In this document: in pieces, positions 1 through 8,820 of the stretch
Position numbering within the stretch: position 1 is the first letter of the stretch
Layout of the letters: each line of letters begins with the position of its first letter
NCBI GenBank assembly: GCA_965279285.1
Contig: OZ257147.1
Location: forward strand, 558,001 to 622,000
Origin: G965279335 sp965279285
GTDB lineage: Bacteria > Pseudomonadota > Gammaproteobacteria > DSM-16500
DNA: 64,000 nucleotides
Reading direction: 5' to 3'
Notes under the pieces: generated by a model
What the model saw: the letters and a program-made list of their open reading frames with translations, nothing else
What the model was told of the DNA's origin: nothing
Database searches by the model: none
Made by a program: the position numbers and the translations under genes

Positions 1-1
1 T

Positions 2-1450
2 AATAGCGCTAATATTTTAGCAAACTTTTTTCCGCCTCGACATTGGGGTGATAATAAGTTTACAGATAATCACGATGAAACTAATGAATGTGAACAACTT
101 GTGCATACTGATTATAGTACTCTAGCGACAGATTTTCGGCTTGTTAATGTCTATAATGAGGGAGAATATTATCCTGATTCATTTGAAAATGGGGAGGAAG
201 GACGCCCTTTATTTGTTACTCTCTTATTTAGAATAGCATCAAAAGAGTTTAATGCTATAAGAGATGGCATGAATACTGTTGTAGTTGATAAAGATAAAAA
301 AAAATCAATACATCAACTTAAGCAGGGAGAAATAATGCTTTTTTTAGGCGATATTCCGCATGGAATAATGCCCCGTAGTAAAACAGCTGATCCATCAATT
401 TGGCGTTTTAGTTTAAATCTTCCATTATGTATGTATTCAAAAGAGGGGTCTCCGCTTAATAAGTTTTGGGGTTATTTTTATAATATGCAAGTTAAAAGCG
501 TGCATCGATTAGGATCAAAACTGGGCAATGATCTTATTGCAAAATTAGAAGCATTAAAAAGATTAACAAATCAAAGTATAGATTATGTTCCCGCCCAAAA
601 ATGTTTTGAGCAGACAAAAGGTTCTTTACCACCTCTACTGTCAGTTGAGCAACTAGAGTTGCTTATTTATGTTATTAATAAAATAAAACGTGGCGACTCA
701 ACTTCAGTGCAAATTGTTTCGTCACCATGCTCTTCATTAAAAACCTATAACTATTCTCCAGCTGACGTGCTATTAGAAAGTAACAATGGCAGTGATGTTA
801 TTTTAGCTAAAATTGCTTATAATAATAGCGTTATTACTGTTGAACTAGATTTAGATTGTGAATTGTTATTTATTCCAAAATGCCATGTTTCATTGGCTGA
901 TTCAAATATTTGGAGTATTTATTGCTATATTAAAAAATTCAATTCGCCTGAGATCAAAGTAATGTATAAAGACGTGAATCACGTTGAGATAATTATGCCA
1001 GGCTTTATTATTTCTACACCTATTCATAAGCCGGATCAATCTAAAGCAGAATATATTGAGAAGTTAAGAGCTAGCTTGGATCATGATAAGACAAAACTTG
1101 TAGCAGTTCCTGTAACAAGTCATGAACACGCTGCTACAAGAGGAGCGGAGGGAGCAGCGTTAACTACTTATCCCGAATTGGTTGCTGCTGAAGAGTTTGT
1201 AACGCAGAGTATTCTTTCTGGAAATAATAATGCATCAATTGGCTCAGTGAATGATCTAAAATTAATAACAGCAGATGAAAAACCTATGCCTATTTTTAAT
1301 CACTTTGAAGGGATCTCTGCTGTAGGTCTTATGACGCAAGGTATGTTTTCTGCAGATAGTAATGCATCGATTGGTCCGGTAAATGATTTAACATTAATAC
1401 TGGCAGATGAACAATCCACACCCATCACTACAAACGCGAGTTCCGGATAA
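2..1450 (+). CDS. Putative 2OG-Fe(II) oxygenase-like protein, 5' end outside window
   Basis: The frame is open from base 2, so the true start lies upstream. A GTG at 101 is an internal codon of the same frame and need not be the start. Counting from that GTG, an HxD pair (H2, D4), a distal His in GDIPHGI (H87) and an Arg in WRFSLN (R102) are spaced like the HxD...H...R metal and cosubstrate site of phytanoyl-CoA-type 2-oxoglutarate/Fe(II) dioxygenases. The assignment rests on this motif pattern only. The remaining 300 or so residues resemble nothing I recognise, and the C-terminus holds two imperfect 44-residue repeats. It runs towards the polyketide locus but is separated from it by a repeat element and lies opposite to the next operon. 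A role as a tailoring oxygenase is possible but unsupported. Confidence 0.55.
   Translation, partial: NSANILANFFPPRHWGDNKFTDNHDETNECEQLVHTDYSTLATDFRLVNVYNEGEYYPDSFENGEEGRPLFVTLLFRIASKEFNAIRDGMNTVVVDKDKKKSIHQLKQGEIMLFLGDIPHGIMPRSKTADPSIWRFSLNLPLCMYSKEGSPLNKFWGYFYNMQVKSVHRLGSKLGNDLIAKLEALKRLTNQSIDYVPAQKCFEQTKGSLPPLLSVEQLELLIYVINKIKRGDSTSVQIVSSPCSSLKTYNYSPADVLLESNNGSDVILAKIAYNNSVITVELDLDCELLFIPKCHVSLADSNIWSIYCYIKKFNSPEIKVMYKDVNHVEIIMPGFIISTPIHKPDQSKAEYIEKLRASLDHDKTKLVAVPVTSHEHAATRGAEGAALTTYPELVAAEEFVTQSILSGNNNASIGSVNDLKLITADEKPMPIFNHFEGISAVGLMTQGMFSADSNASIGPVNDLTLILADEQSTPITTNASSG
1204..1425 (+). repeat. Tandem intragenic repeat, 132-bp period
   Basis: Two copies of the peptide pattern TQ-(5)-NASIGxVNDLxLIxADE, offset by exactly 132 bp (44 codons), lie at the C-terminus of the oxygenase-like gene. 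The copies have diverged, so the duplication is not recent. Confidence 0.7.
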
Positions 1451-1487
1451 GCTCAAGGTCAGCTCATGCACTTTGTCATGCCAGTTT

Positions 1488-1647
1488 TGTAGGGTGGGCA
1501 AAGCGCAGCGTGCCCACCGTTCAATGATGCACCATGCTTGGCGCACACTTAAACCGTCGTATATAGATGGTTCTTTTGGTTCAGCGGTTGATTGTGGTGT
1601 TGTAAATGGTTTGAACGGTGGGCACGCTGCGCTTTGCCCACCCTACA
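1488..1647. repeat. Inverted pair of GTGGGCA-type REP units, inside-out orientation
   Basis: Two 37-bp arms (1488-1524 and 1611-1647) are perfect inverted copies. Each contains a hairpin GGTGGGCA...TGCCCACC. The spacer is 86 bp. The TGTAGGG ends face outwards, whereas in the other pairs of this window they face inwards. The arms lie between two convergent genes, where they could end transcription from both sides. Confidence 0.85.
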
Positions 1648-1706
1648 TCTTGTGTTAAGTTGACGCCTATGCGCTTCTAGCTGGCATCCAGAATCGTCTC
1701 TTTTTT

Positions 1707-2477
1707 CTATTTTTCCCACGGAAATTCTTGATGTTCAATAAAGTTTTTAATGTTCGCTTGAATTTTTGGTTGGGCTGTTAAACGAATTAATTCGTTGATT
1801 GCGGTTAATTCCATAGCATCAGTGATGATCCACATTTTCCGAAAATATGCTTTCACATCGCCAACTGTTTGTTGATTAATTCGATTTAAACGAATGAGTA
1901 AGCGACGTAAAGTATCTTGAAGATCAGTGGTAATTTCATCAATTAACCCTATTTTATTTGCAGTTTCAGCATTAAGAGTTTCAGTAGTTAATGTCATAGT
2001 ATAAGCTTTTTGAAAACCAATGCGCCGAATTAAAAATGGCATGACACAAGCAGGTAATAATCCCCACAATGTTTCTGATAAACCTAACTGCGTTGCTGGT
2101 GTGCTTAAGATAAGATCGCTGGCGGCAGCTAATCCCATGCCGCCTGCTAAGACTTGTCCATCTAATAAGGTAATAACTATTTTTGTCGTATTAGCAAAAC
2201 GCTTTAATAATTGCATATAATTATTGGCAAATTTTTCGCAGCCCGTGGTGTTTGCATTGTCTTGTATTAATTCTTGAAAATCCATGCCCGTACAAAAAAT
2301 ACCGTTTTCACCTTGTAAAATAATAAATCGGCATTGTGAAGTGTTTTCTGCAACATCCAAGGCATGATGGAGTTCAGTTAAAAATCGCATATTAATGCTA
2401 TTACGTTGTGCAGGACGATGTAAAGTGATTGTTAAGCTATTGCTTGATTCAGTAACAAGTAATGTTTCATATTGCAT
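1707..2477 (-). CDS. Polyketide beta-branching enoyl-CoA hydratase ECH1 (PksH/CurE-like)
   Basis: This is a crotonase-superfamily protein of about 256 residues. The oxyanion-hole segments FCTGMDFQ and GQVLAGGMGLAAASD are typical of PksH-type ECH1, which dehydrates the HMG-ACP-bound intermediate to 3-methylglutaconyl-ACP during beta-branching. The partner decarboxylating ECH2 is not here but is embedded in the large synthase. I take ATG 2477 as start because GGAG lies six bases before it; a GTG at 2489 would overlap the upstream gene. It is the last gene of the acp-KS-HCS-ECH1 operon, starting two bases after the HCS stop. Membership of the cassette is certain from context; ECH1 rather than ECH2 activity is inferred from sequence and from the presence of ECH2 elsewhere. 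Confidence 0.9.
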   Translation of the reverse strand: MQYETLLVTESSNSLTITLHRPAQRNSINMRFLTELHHALDVAENTSQCRFIILQGENGIFCTGMDFQELIQDNANTTGCEKFANNYMQLLKRFANTTKIVITLLDGQVLAGGMGLAAASDLILSTPATQLGLSETLWGLLPACVMPFLIRRIGFQKAYTMTLTTETLNAETANKIGLIDEITTDLQDTLRRLLIRLNRINQQTVGDVKAYFRKMWIITDAMELTAINELIRLTAQPKIQANIKNFIEHQEFPWEK

Positions 2478-2479
2478 GC

Positions 2480-3712
2480 CTAACTCCACTCATATTGACG
2501 ATGATAATTTTTTACTTCTTTTAACGAGAGAAAACCTTTACCAGCTAATTGTTTATTATAAATAGAATGAAAGCTAGCACGGTCAACGATTTTATTTTTA
2601 ATACCAAATAACCATTGCATATTGAGATCAAGTAATTGGTCGTATTCCAGCATCGTGAGTGCATGGCGATTGCTTAAGGCATGGCTAATATTCATGGTTG
2701 CTAATTTTTGTTTGCTGAGTGGTGTCACAATTCCACTGTAAAATTCAGCAGAACAACCGGATCCATAAGAATAAAGTCCCACACGTTTTGGCGCATTAAT
2801 TTCAGCATAGTCAATTAAACTGCATAGAGCTAAATAAACAGTGCCGGAATAAACATTTCCTACTTTCATACAATGTTGTAATGAAGGCATAACGCGTTGT
2901 TCAAAGTCCGCTTGAATAATATCAGGTGTGGCGCGTAGTAGTTTACGCATTAAATTACGATGAGCACCTTTTACCATGCCAGCAAATGGTGTATGAAAGG
3001 CAAAATAATCAAATGTTTGTTGAAAATCAACATCGCTGACTTTATCACGATAGGCTTGATAACATGCTTCAAGACAATCAAGATAAGACATTAATGATAA
3101 ATCAGCATCACCCGTTTCAATATCAGGCTCGGGTCGGCAAGTGTCCATGACTTCGTAACCGTGGTAACCATTAGCACCAAAATCTAAATTAAAAATATCG
3201 GGTTGATTGCTAACTAACATGGCAATACTTGCAACACCTTGAGACGGCTCCATATAAGTCATTTTAGTCGCAGCACGCGCAACGTCTGTAGCAATGACTA
3301 ATGCTTTTGCGCCAGGTGATGCATTGGACGCAATAAAATTAGCAGCCATTTGCAATGCAGCAGTGCCACCGTAACAGGCTTGTTTTACCTCAAATAAACG
3401 GCATTTGCGCTTTAATCCTAAGTAATGATGAATGTAAGTGCTGAGTGATTTACCAAAATCCAGACCTGATTCAGTTGACGTAATAATTAGCTCAATGGAA
3501 TTGCGTTCTGCTTCGGTGAGTTGAGCAATAATCGGTTTTGCCGCATTGACTGCGTTAGTAACCGGATCTTCGCAAGGTAAATTAACTGATTTTTGTAACA
3601 TCATTAAATTATTGAAACGCTCAAGATCTAAATTGCGTGCAGTAAATAATGTTCGCACATCAATATAAGTTTGTGCGCCATAGGCATTCATTGATTCTAT
3701 GCCAACTGTCAT
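2480..3712 (-). CDS. HMG-CoA synthase-like beta-branching enzyme (PksG/CurD/MupH-like)
   Basis: This 410-residue enzyme belongs to the HMGS family that adds an acetyl unit, carried on a donor ACP, to the beta-keto group of an ACP-bound polyketide. The catalytic triad can be seen: Glu81 in STESG, Cys113 in KQACYGG and His240 in FAFHTPF. The length fits the family. The ATG at 3712 is preceded by GAGGAG at six bases, inside the last codons of the upstream ketosynthase gene, so translation is probably coupled. The gene order acp, KS, HCS, ECH1 matches known cassettes. Nothing looks degenerate. Confidence 0.95.
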   Translation of the reverse strand: MTVGIESMNAYGAQTYIDVRTLFTARNLDLERFNNLMMLQKSVNLPCEDPVTNAVNAAKPIIAQLTEAERNSIELIITSTESGLDFGKSLSTYIHHYLGLKRKCRLFEVKQACYGGTAALQMAANFIASNASPGAKALVIATDVARAATKMTYMEPSQGVASIAMLVSNQPDIFNLDFGANGYHGYEVMDTCRPEPDIETGDADLSLMSYLDCLEACYQAYRDKVSDVDFQQTFDYFAFHTPFAGMVKGAHRNLMRKLLRATPDIIQADFEQRVMPSLQHCMKVGNVYSGTVYLALCSLIDYAEINAPKRVGLYSYGSGCSAEFYSGIVTPLSKQKLATMNISHALSNRHALTMLEYDQLLDLNMQWLFGIKNKIVDRASFHSIYNKQLAGKGFLSLKEVKNYHRQYEWS

Positions 3713-3713
3713 C

Positions 3714-4994
3714 TCAGTCTCCTCGAGTTAGGATGATGCTAGTATTGATACCACCAAAACCAAATGAATTACTCAGTGCCGCATCAATTTGAACTTTTTC
3801 ACTTTTATTGCTAACAAAGCGACAGTGGTGATCAATTGGATTATCTAAATTTAAATTGGGATGCACTGTTCCAGCTTGGATTTGTAAAAAAGTTGCAATG
3901 GCCTCTAAAATTCCAGCAGACCAAATACAATGGCCGACTATACTTTTTGTTGAATTGATCCATACGTGTGAAATTGCATTGCCTAATACAGTTTTGATTG
4001 CTGCGATTTCAGTGTTGTCACCCAACGGTGAAGATGAGCCGTGAGTATTAATATATTGAATTTGTTCTGGTAATAATTTTGCATCCGCTAAGGCATGTTG
4101 CATGACTCGCACTTCACCTTGCGTTGTTGGATTTGCTAAACGATTGCCATCTAAGCTGATTGCGGTCCCTGCAATTTTTCCAATAATTTGGCGTTTTTCT
4201 GCGGTTTTTTCTGTTTCTAAAATTAAACTTGCGCTAGCTTGTCCCCAAATAAATCCTTCATGCTCTTTATCAAATGGCCGACATGCTTTATTAGGTTGGT
4301 CAGCAAATTGAATTCCACCTAGAGCACCGATATTACGAAATCCTTGAATTTCTACGGGTGAAAAATCAGCGAGTGCGCCGACGACTAAACAAATATCAAT
4401 TATTCCTTGTTGTATTAAACGTGTGGCTTGAATCATCCCCACATTACCCGATGCTGATGCGCCACCGACAGTGAATCCTTCGCCGTGTATACCAAAAATT
4501 TCACTTAAGGTACCCACTTGATCCGTGTCCATGAAATGTAAAGCATACTTCGGTGATAAATAGCTTGCTTCTTCTTGAAATTGTTGTTGCAAATTATATT
4601 GATAAGCTTGCGTGGTATTTTCTCCCGCAACAATAATGCCAACTCGTGTTGGATCAATATCACGTTCAAATAATCGTGCTTGTTCCCATGCTTCAAGTGC
4701 TGCAATAATAGAGGTTTGAATAGTTAACGGTGCGCGCCGACCGATATGATAAGATTGTTGTTTGAGTGTGTCGGGCAAAAAAATAAATTGTTGAATTGCA
4801 CTTTCAAAATGAAATGCATTCAGCTCAGCAGCAATAATCGGAAACGTCAGTTGAGGGAAACGCATGCTTTGTTTAAATTGATTAGTGCCGTGATATAAGG
4901 TATTCGCAAAAGCAGGAATGCCGATGCCGTGTGAGCTAAGTACGCCCATGCCAGTGACAACGACATCGGATTTTATTTTTTTGTTGGTTAACAA
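3714..4994 (-). CDS. Ketosynthase-like malonyl-ACP decarboxylase (PksF-like)
   Basis: This is a stand-alone ketosynthase fold of 426 residues in which the active-site Cys is replaced by Ser180 (GGASASGN), while His318 (NTHGSS) and His355 (IVGHCI) are kept. In the beta-branching cassettes such Cys-to-Ser ketosynthases decarboxylate malonyl on the dedicated donor ACP to give acetyl-ACP for the HMGS. The start is probably TTG 4994: GAGGAG lies six bases upstream and overlaps the stop of the acp gene, and no better ATG is near. The TTG start and overlapping signals suggest translational coupling within the cassette operon. Confidence 0.93.
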   Translation of the reverse strand: MLTNKKIKSDVVVTGMGVLSSHGIGIPAFANTLYHGTNQFKQSMRFPQLTFPIIAAELNAFHFESAIQQFIFLPDTLKQQSYHIGRRAPLTIQTSIIAALEAWEQARLFERDIDPTRVGIIVAGENTTQAYQYNLQQQFQEEASYLSPKYALHFMDTDQVGTLSEIFGIHGEGFTVGGASASGNVGMIQATRLIQQGIIDICLVVGALADFSPVEIQGFRNIGALGGIQFADQPNKACRPFDKEHEGFIWGQASASLILETEKTAEKRQIIGKIAGTAISLDGNRLANPTTQGEVRVMQHALADAKLLPEQIQYINTHGSSSPLGDNTEIAAIKTVLGNAISHVWINSTKSIVGHCIWSAGILEAIATFLQIQAGTVHPNLNLDNPIDHHCRFVSNKSEKVQIDAALSNSFGFGGINTSIILTRGD

Positions 4995-5004
4995 CAGCGG
5001 CTCC

Positions 5005-5265
5005 TCAGGATGACAATGCCACTAATTCCAATTCATTTGCAAAAATAGTAATTAACATCGCAATATTTTTTGCTGGAGCAAATAAAATAAGTGGAATTTT
5101 TAATTTAAGTTTGCTCAGCGTTAACATAATGATTTCAGCGCGATCAATGGAGTTAGCGCCTAGTTGATGTAAGCTATCATTTTCCGTGATAGTTACTGTG
5201 GATAATTCGGGAAATACTTCGATAATACTATCAATAATCGCTCTTAAAATAGCGTCCCGCTGCAT
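5005..5265 (-). CDS. Donor acyl carrier protein of the beta-branching cassette (AcpK-like)
   Basis: This free carrier protein has 86 residues. The phosphopantetheine attachment Ser39 sits in LGANSIDRAEI, the variant of the usual GxDS motif typical of AcpK-like donor ACPs of HMGS cassettes. It would carry malonyl, then acetyl, for transfer by the HMGS-like enzyme. AGGGAG lies six bases before the ATG. It is the first gene of the leftward operon and diverges from the acyltransferase gene across an 84-bp gap. Confidence 0.93.
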   Translation of the reverse strand: MQRDAILRAIIDSIIEVFPELSTVTITENDSLHQLGANSIDRAEIIMLTLSKLKLKIPLILFAPAKNIAMLITIFANELELVALSS

Positions 5266-5349
5266 AACAAACTCCCTAACATTTTTTACGAATTATGGTA
5301 TGATACGCGGCATTTAAGCAATTGGGAACTAAAGAAGAGATAATAGAAA
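5266..5349. promoter_or_regulatory. Divergent promoter region of the polyketide locus
   Basis: This is the only gap between the leftward cassette operon and the rightward AT gene, so it should hold both promoters. A TATGAT hexamer at 5299-5304 is a plausible rightward -10. I see no convincing -35 box and no clear operator dyad. Confidence 0.5.
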
Positions 5350-6198
5350 ATGCTGACATATATTTTTCCCGGGCAAGGATCACAGGCAACGGGGATGGGG
5401 AAAGATTTATTTGATAAGTTTTTCAGCATAACTAGCAAGGCAGACTTAATTTTAGGCTATTCAATCAAGAGTCTATGTCTCGATAATTTACAGAATCAAT
5501 TACAGCTCACACAATATACTCAGCCAGCTTTGTATGTCATTAATGCTTTAACCTATTTTAATAAAATGGAATCGGCAAAAATAACCCCCGATTATTTTGC
5601 TGGGCATAGCTTGGGTGAATATAATGCTTTATTAGCGGCTGACGTTTTTGATTTTGAAACAGGATTAAGGTTGGTAAAAAAACGCAGTGAATTGATGAGT
5701 GTTGCTGCAAATGGTTCGATGGCAGCTATTGTTGGTTTAAAACCGGAAGTCATTACGACTATTTTAACTCAGCATGCGTTAAATAAAGTGGCTATCGCAA
5801 ATTATAATTCACATACTCAAACAGTTATTTCAGGCGAAAAAAATGAAATTGATCGTGCTACTGTTTTATGTGAAGAAGCAGGTGCAATGATGGTTGTGCC
5901 TTTAAATGTGAGCGGTGCTTTTCATTCGCCATTAATGCATCATGCGCAAATTGAATTTGCCGCGTATTTGTCGCAATTTCAATTTTCTTTGCCTACTGTT
6001 CCTGTTATTTCGAATGTCACAGCAAAACCTTATCAAGTTGATGAGATACAAAAAAATTTAGCGGAACAAATTTCTAGTTCGGTGCGTTGGGTTGATACGA
6101 TCGAATATTTGTTGGCGCAAGGTGTGACTGAATTTGAAGAGTTAGGCCCTGGAACAGTGTTAACAGGATTGATTAGAAGAATTAAGGTGGGGCAGTGA
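5350..6198 (+). CDS. Free-standing malonyl acyltransferase (trans-AT)
   Basis: This 282-residue FabD/PksC-type enzyme has the nucleophile Ser87 in GHSLGEY, Arg112 in KKRSELM and His192 in SGAFHSP. GHSLG together with GAFHS is the usual pattern for malonyl-specific acyltransferases. The giant synthase downstream has no AT domain, and its KS domains are followed by the conserved linker ending LPxYPF...YW without an inserted AT. This enzyme is therefore the likely supplier of malonyl units in trans to all extension modules and perhaps to the cassette ACP. It is divergent from the cassette and about 220 bp upstream of the synthase; a repeat element sits in that gap. Confidence 0.93.
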   Translation: MLTYIFPGQGSQATGMGKDLFDKFFSITSKADLILGYSIKSLCLDNLQNQLQLTQYTQPALYVINALTYFNKMESAKITPDYFAGHSLGEYNALLAADVFDFETGLRLVKKRSELMSVAANGSMAAIVGLKPEVITTILTQHALNKVAIANYNSHTQTVISGEKNEIDRATVLCEEAGAMMVVPLNVSGAFHSPLMHHAQIEFAAYLSQFQFSLPTVPVISNVTAKPYQVDEIQKNLAEQISSSVRWVDTIEYLLAQGVTEFEELGPGTVLTGLIRRIKVGQ

Positions 6199-6199
6199 A

Positions 6200-6346
6200 G
6201 TAGCTATTCGGTAGTCAGAGAGTTCGTTCGGTGGGCACGCTGCGCTTTGCCCACCCTACAACTCTGGATGCCAGCTAGAAGCACGCTGGCATGACAAAAA
6301 GCGCAGCGTCCCCACCAAGCTCTCCTCTGGCTGCTGAATAGTTACA
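6200..6346. repeat. Complete MITE-like element with GTGGGCA hairpin arms
   Basis: Outer ends TAGCTATTCGGTAGTC and its inverted counterpart GGCTGCTGAATAGTTA flank one good GTGGGCA hairpin arm (about 6230-6260) and a degraded partner (about 6300-6317). It lies between the AT and synthase genes and could attenuate readthrough. Confidence 0.75.
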
Positions 6347-6417
6347 GCAGTGAACGGCATCATTGATTCAAGGGGATAACAGTTGTTACAAAAATTACAA
6401 CAAGAGGGAAAGCTTGA

Positions 6418-8820
6418 ATGTTAGAAGTACTTAATCGCTATGTTCATGGATATGTTGCGATACCTGTTATTCTTTCTTGCCACAAAAAAAAGTTATTTGA
6501 TTTATTGCATTGTTTTGGCCCTTTGACTTTAATTGATATTTCACGACAATTAAACGCAAACATGGGTCATATGCAAGTTGCTTTACAACTATTCGAATCG
6601 TTACGTTGGGTGGAAAAAAATAAATTTGGCTATTACAGCATCCTTTGCAGTCCTGAAAGTTATGAATCGTTAACGCAAATTCCCGAATATATTTTATCAC
6701 TCTATCAATCCCCCATTGACTTGTTATTAAATAAACACAGAAAAATTTTAAAAAAATCGCTGCACGCAATTATGGAATATAAAAATAATGCAGCGACATT
6801 TGTTCTGGATTTTTTGCCCGGTGTCGTTGTTGTGCCGCTGTTAATCGCGCTGAAAAAAAATTATAGCCAAGCTGACACTTTATTTTTTAATAAAATACCA
6901 AGTGAATTGCGACAGTTGATTTTAGCTTTTTTTCTTGAAAAAAAATGGGCAGAGCAAAAGGGTGAACAGATCATCTTAACAAATGCCGGCCAGTTTATGC
7001 TAGAACGCGCTTATAATATGGCGACTGCTGCTTCTTATGCACCGATGCTTGCTAATATCAGTACCTTATTATTTGGTGATCCAAAAAAAGTATTTAAGAA
7101 AAATTCACAAGGACATGAATCACATATAGATCGAACCTTAAACGTTATGGCCAGTGGTTTTCAACATATAAGATATTTTGATGATGTAATGCAGGCCGTT
7201 GTTACCATTTTTAATAAGACACCGTTTGATAAACAACCCCGTTATGTAATTGATACTGGCTGTGGGGATGGTACTTTATTAAGTAAAATATATACGTTAA
7301 TTTGTAATCAATCGGCAAGAGGTGCAGTTCTTAACGAATATCCACTCCATATGATCGGCGTGGATTATAATGAAAAATCATTAGCAGCAACCAAATTAAC
7401 TTTGCAAGCTATTCCACATTATACTTTGCACGGTGATGTTGGTAACCCACAAAAAATTATGGCAGATTTAAAAGAATTAGGCATCGTTGATCCTGAAAAT
7501 TGTTTGCATGTACGATCATTCCTCGATCATGATCGCCCTTATCTGGCGCCTAAAAATAAAAAAAATATCCAAGACCGTTTAATCTTAAATTATCAAGGTG
7601 CTTATGTTGATGATGCTGGTGCTGTTATTCCCGCAGCAGAAATGGTGCAAAGTTTAGTTGAACATTTATCGCGTTGGTCTTCGATTATTACGCATCATGG
7701 TTTATTATTGTTGGAAGTACATAATTTATTGGCTGAAACAGTTTATTCTTACATCGATGAGAATGAAAGTCTGCACTTTGATGCTTATCACGCATTTTCA
7801 AAACAATACTTAGTAGAAGCAGATGTTTTTTTATTGTCAGCCGCTGAAGTAGGTTTATTTCCAAAAATTGAATTTTCACGCCGCTATCCATCAGCATTTC
7901 CTTATAGTCGTATCACATTAAATTATTTTGAAAAAAGAGATTACACTTTGCAGCATGCACAGGCAGCAGATGTGCCCGAATTATTGCAGTTAGAAGAAGC
8001 ATGTTGGGGAAAAAAACTTGCTGTGAGTGCTTATGAAATTAATCGGCGCTTGGAAAATTTTCCGCAAGGTCAATTAATTGTAAAAATGCACGATCGCATT
8101 GTTGCTGTTGTTTATACCCAAAAAATCCAATCTATAACAGAGTTACAAGATATCACTTTTGCTAAGGTATCGCAGCTGCATCATAATGCGGGTAAAGTAA
8201 TTCAATTGCTGGGGATTAATGTTTTACCTGAAATGCAAGATACAGGTTTAGGTAACCAACTAAGAGAATTTGTACTGTGGTGGGCAGCATTAAAAAGCGG
8301 AATCAAAACAATAGTGGGAATTACACGTTGTAAAAATTATGTCGAAAATTCAGCGTTGACGATGAAAGAGTATATTAATCAACACACCCAAACCGCGGGT
8401 GGAGTCGATCTTATCTTGCGTTTTCACACTAGCCATGGGGCGCAAATAAAGGCAATTTTAAAAAATTATCGTCCCGAAGATAGCGATAATCAAGGTGCCG
8501 GAATTTTAATTGAATATGATTTATTTAATCTTGCTGAGCCATCGCTACCTTTAACTGACGCTGCAGTCGTGCCACAAATTAAAAAAGTGATTGATAAAAA
8601 TATTGCATTGACGGTAAACACATTAATTAAAAAATTAATTGCTGAGGTACATCGACAACAATATTCGATGTCTTATCCTTTGCGAGAAATGGGCCTTGAT
8701 TCATTGGGTTTGTTAGAGTTAAGAACGTTAATCAATCAGCAATTTAATGTTAAATTAGATCCTACATTTTTCTTTGAATATAACACTGCTAATGCCATTG
8801 TTGAGTATTTAAACCAACAG
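6418..8820 (+). other. PKS loading module: winged helix, methyltransferase, GNAT, ACP1
   Basis: Residues 1-200 contain winged-helix-like segments. A SAM-binding motif (IDTGCGDGT, about 278-286) and SFLDHDRPY (367-375) mark the methyltransferase type found before GNAT domains in starter modules such as AprA and GphF. Residues about 510-705 are a GNAT fold, which in such modules decarboxylates a malonyl-type unit and loads ACP. ACP1 has MGLDSLG with Ser762. The methylated or plain acyl starter (acetyl up to branched acyl) cannot be fixed from sequence. Confidence 0.85.

Noticed and set aside
1407..1658. An 83-codon ORF after the oxygenase-like gene
   Set aside because: It overlaps the upstream gene in another frame and is made largely of the REP arms; no ribosome-binding site.
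3714..4994. FabF-type fatty acid ketosynthase
   Set aside because: The nucleophile is Ser rather than Cys and the gene sits within the HMGS cassette, so the decarboxylase role fits better.
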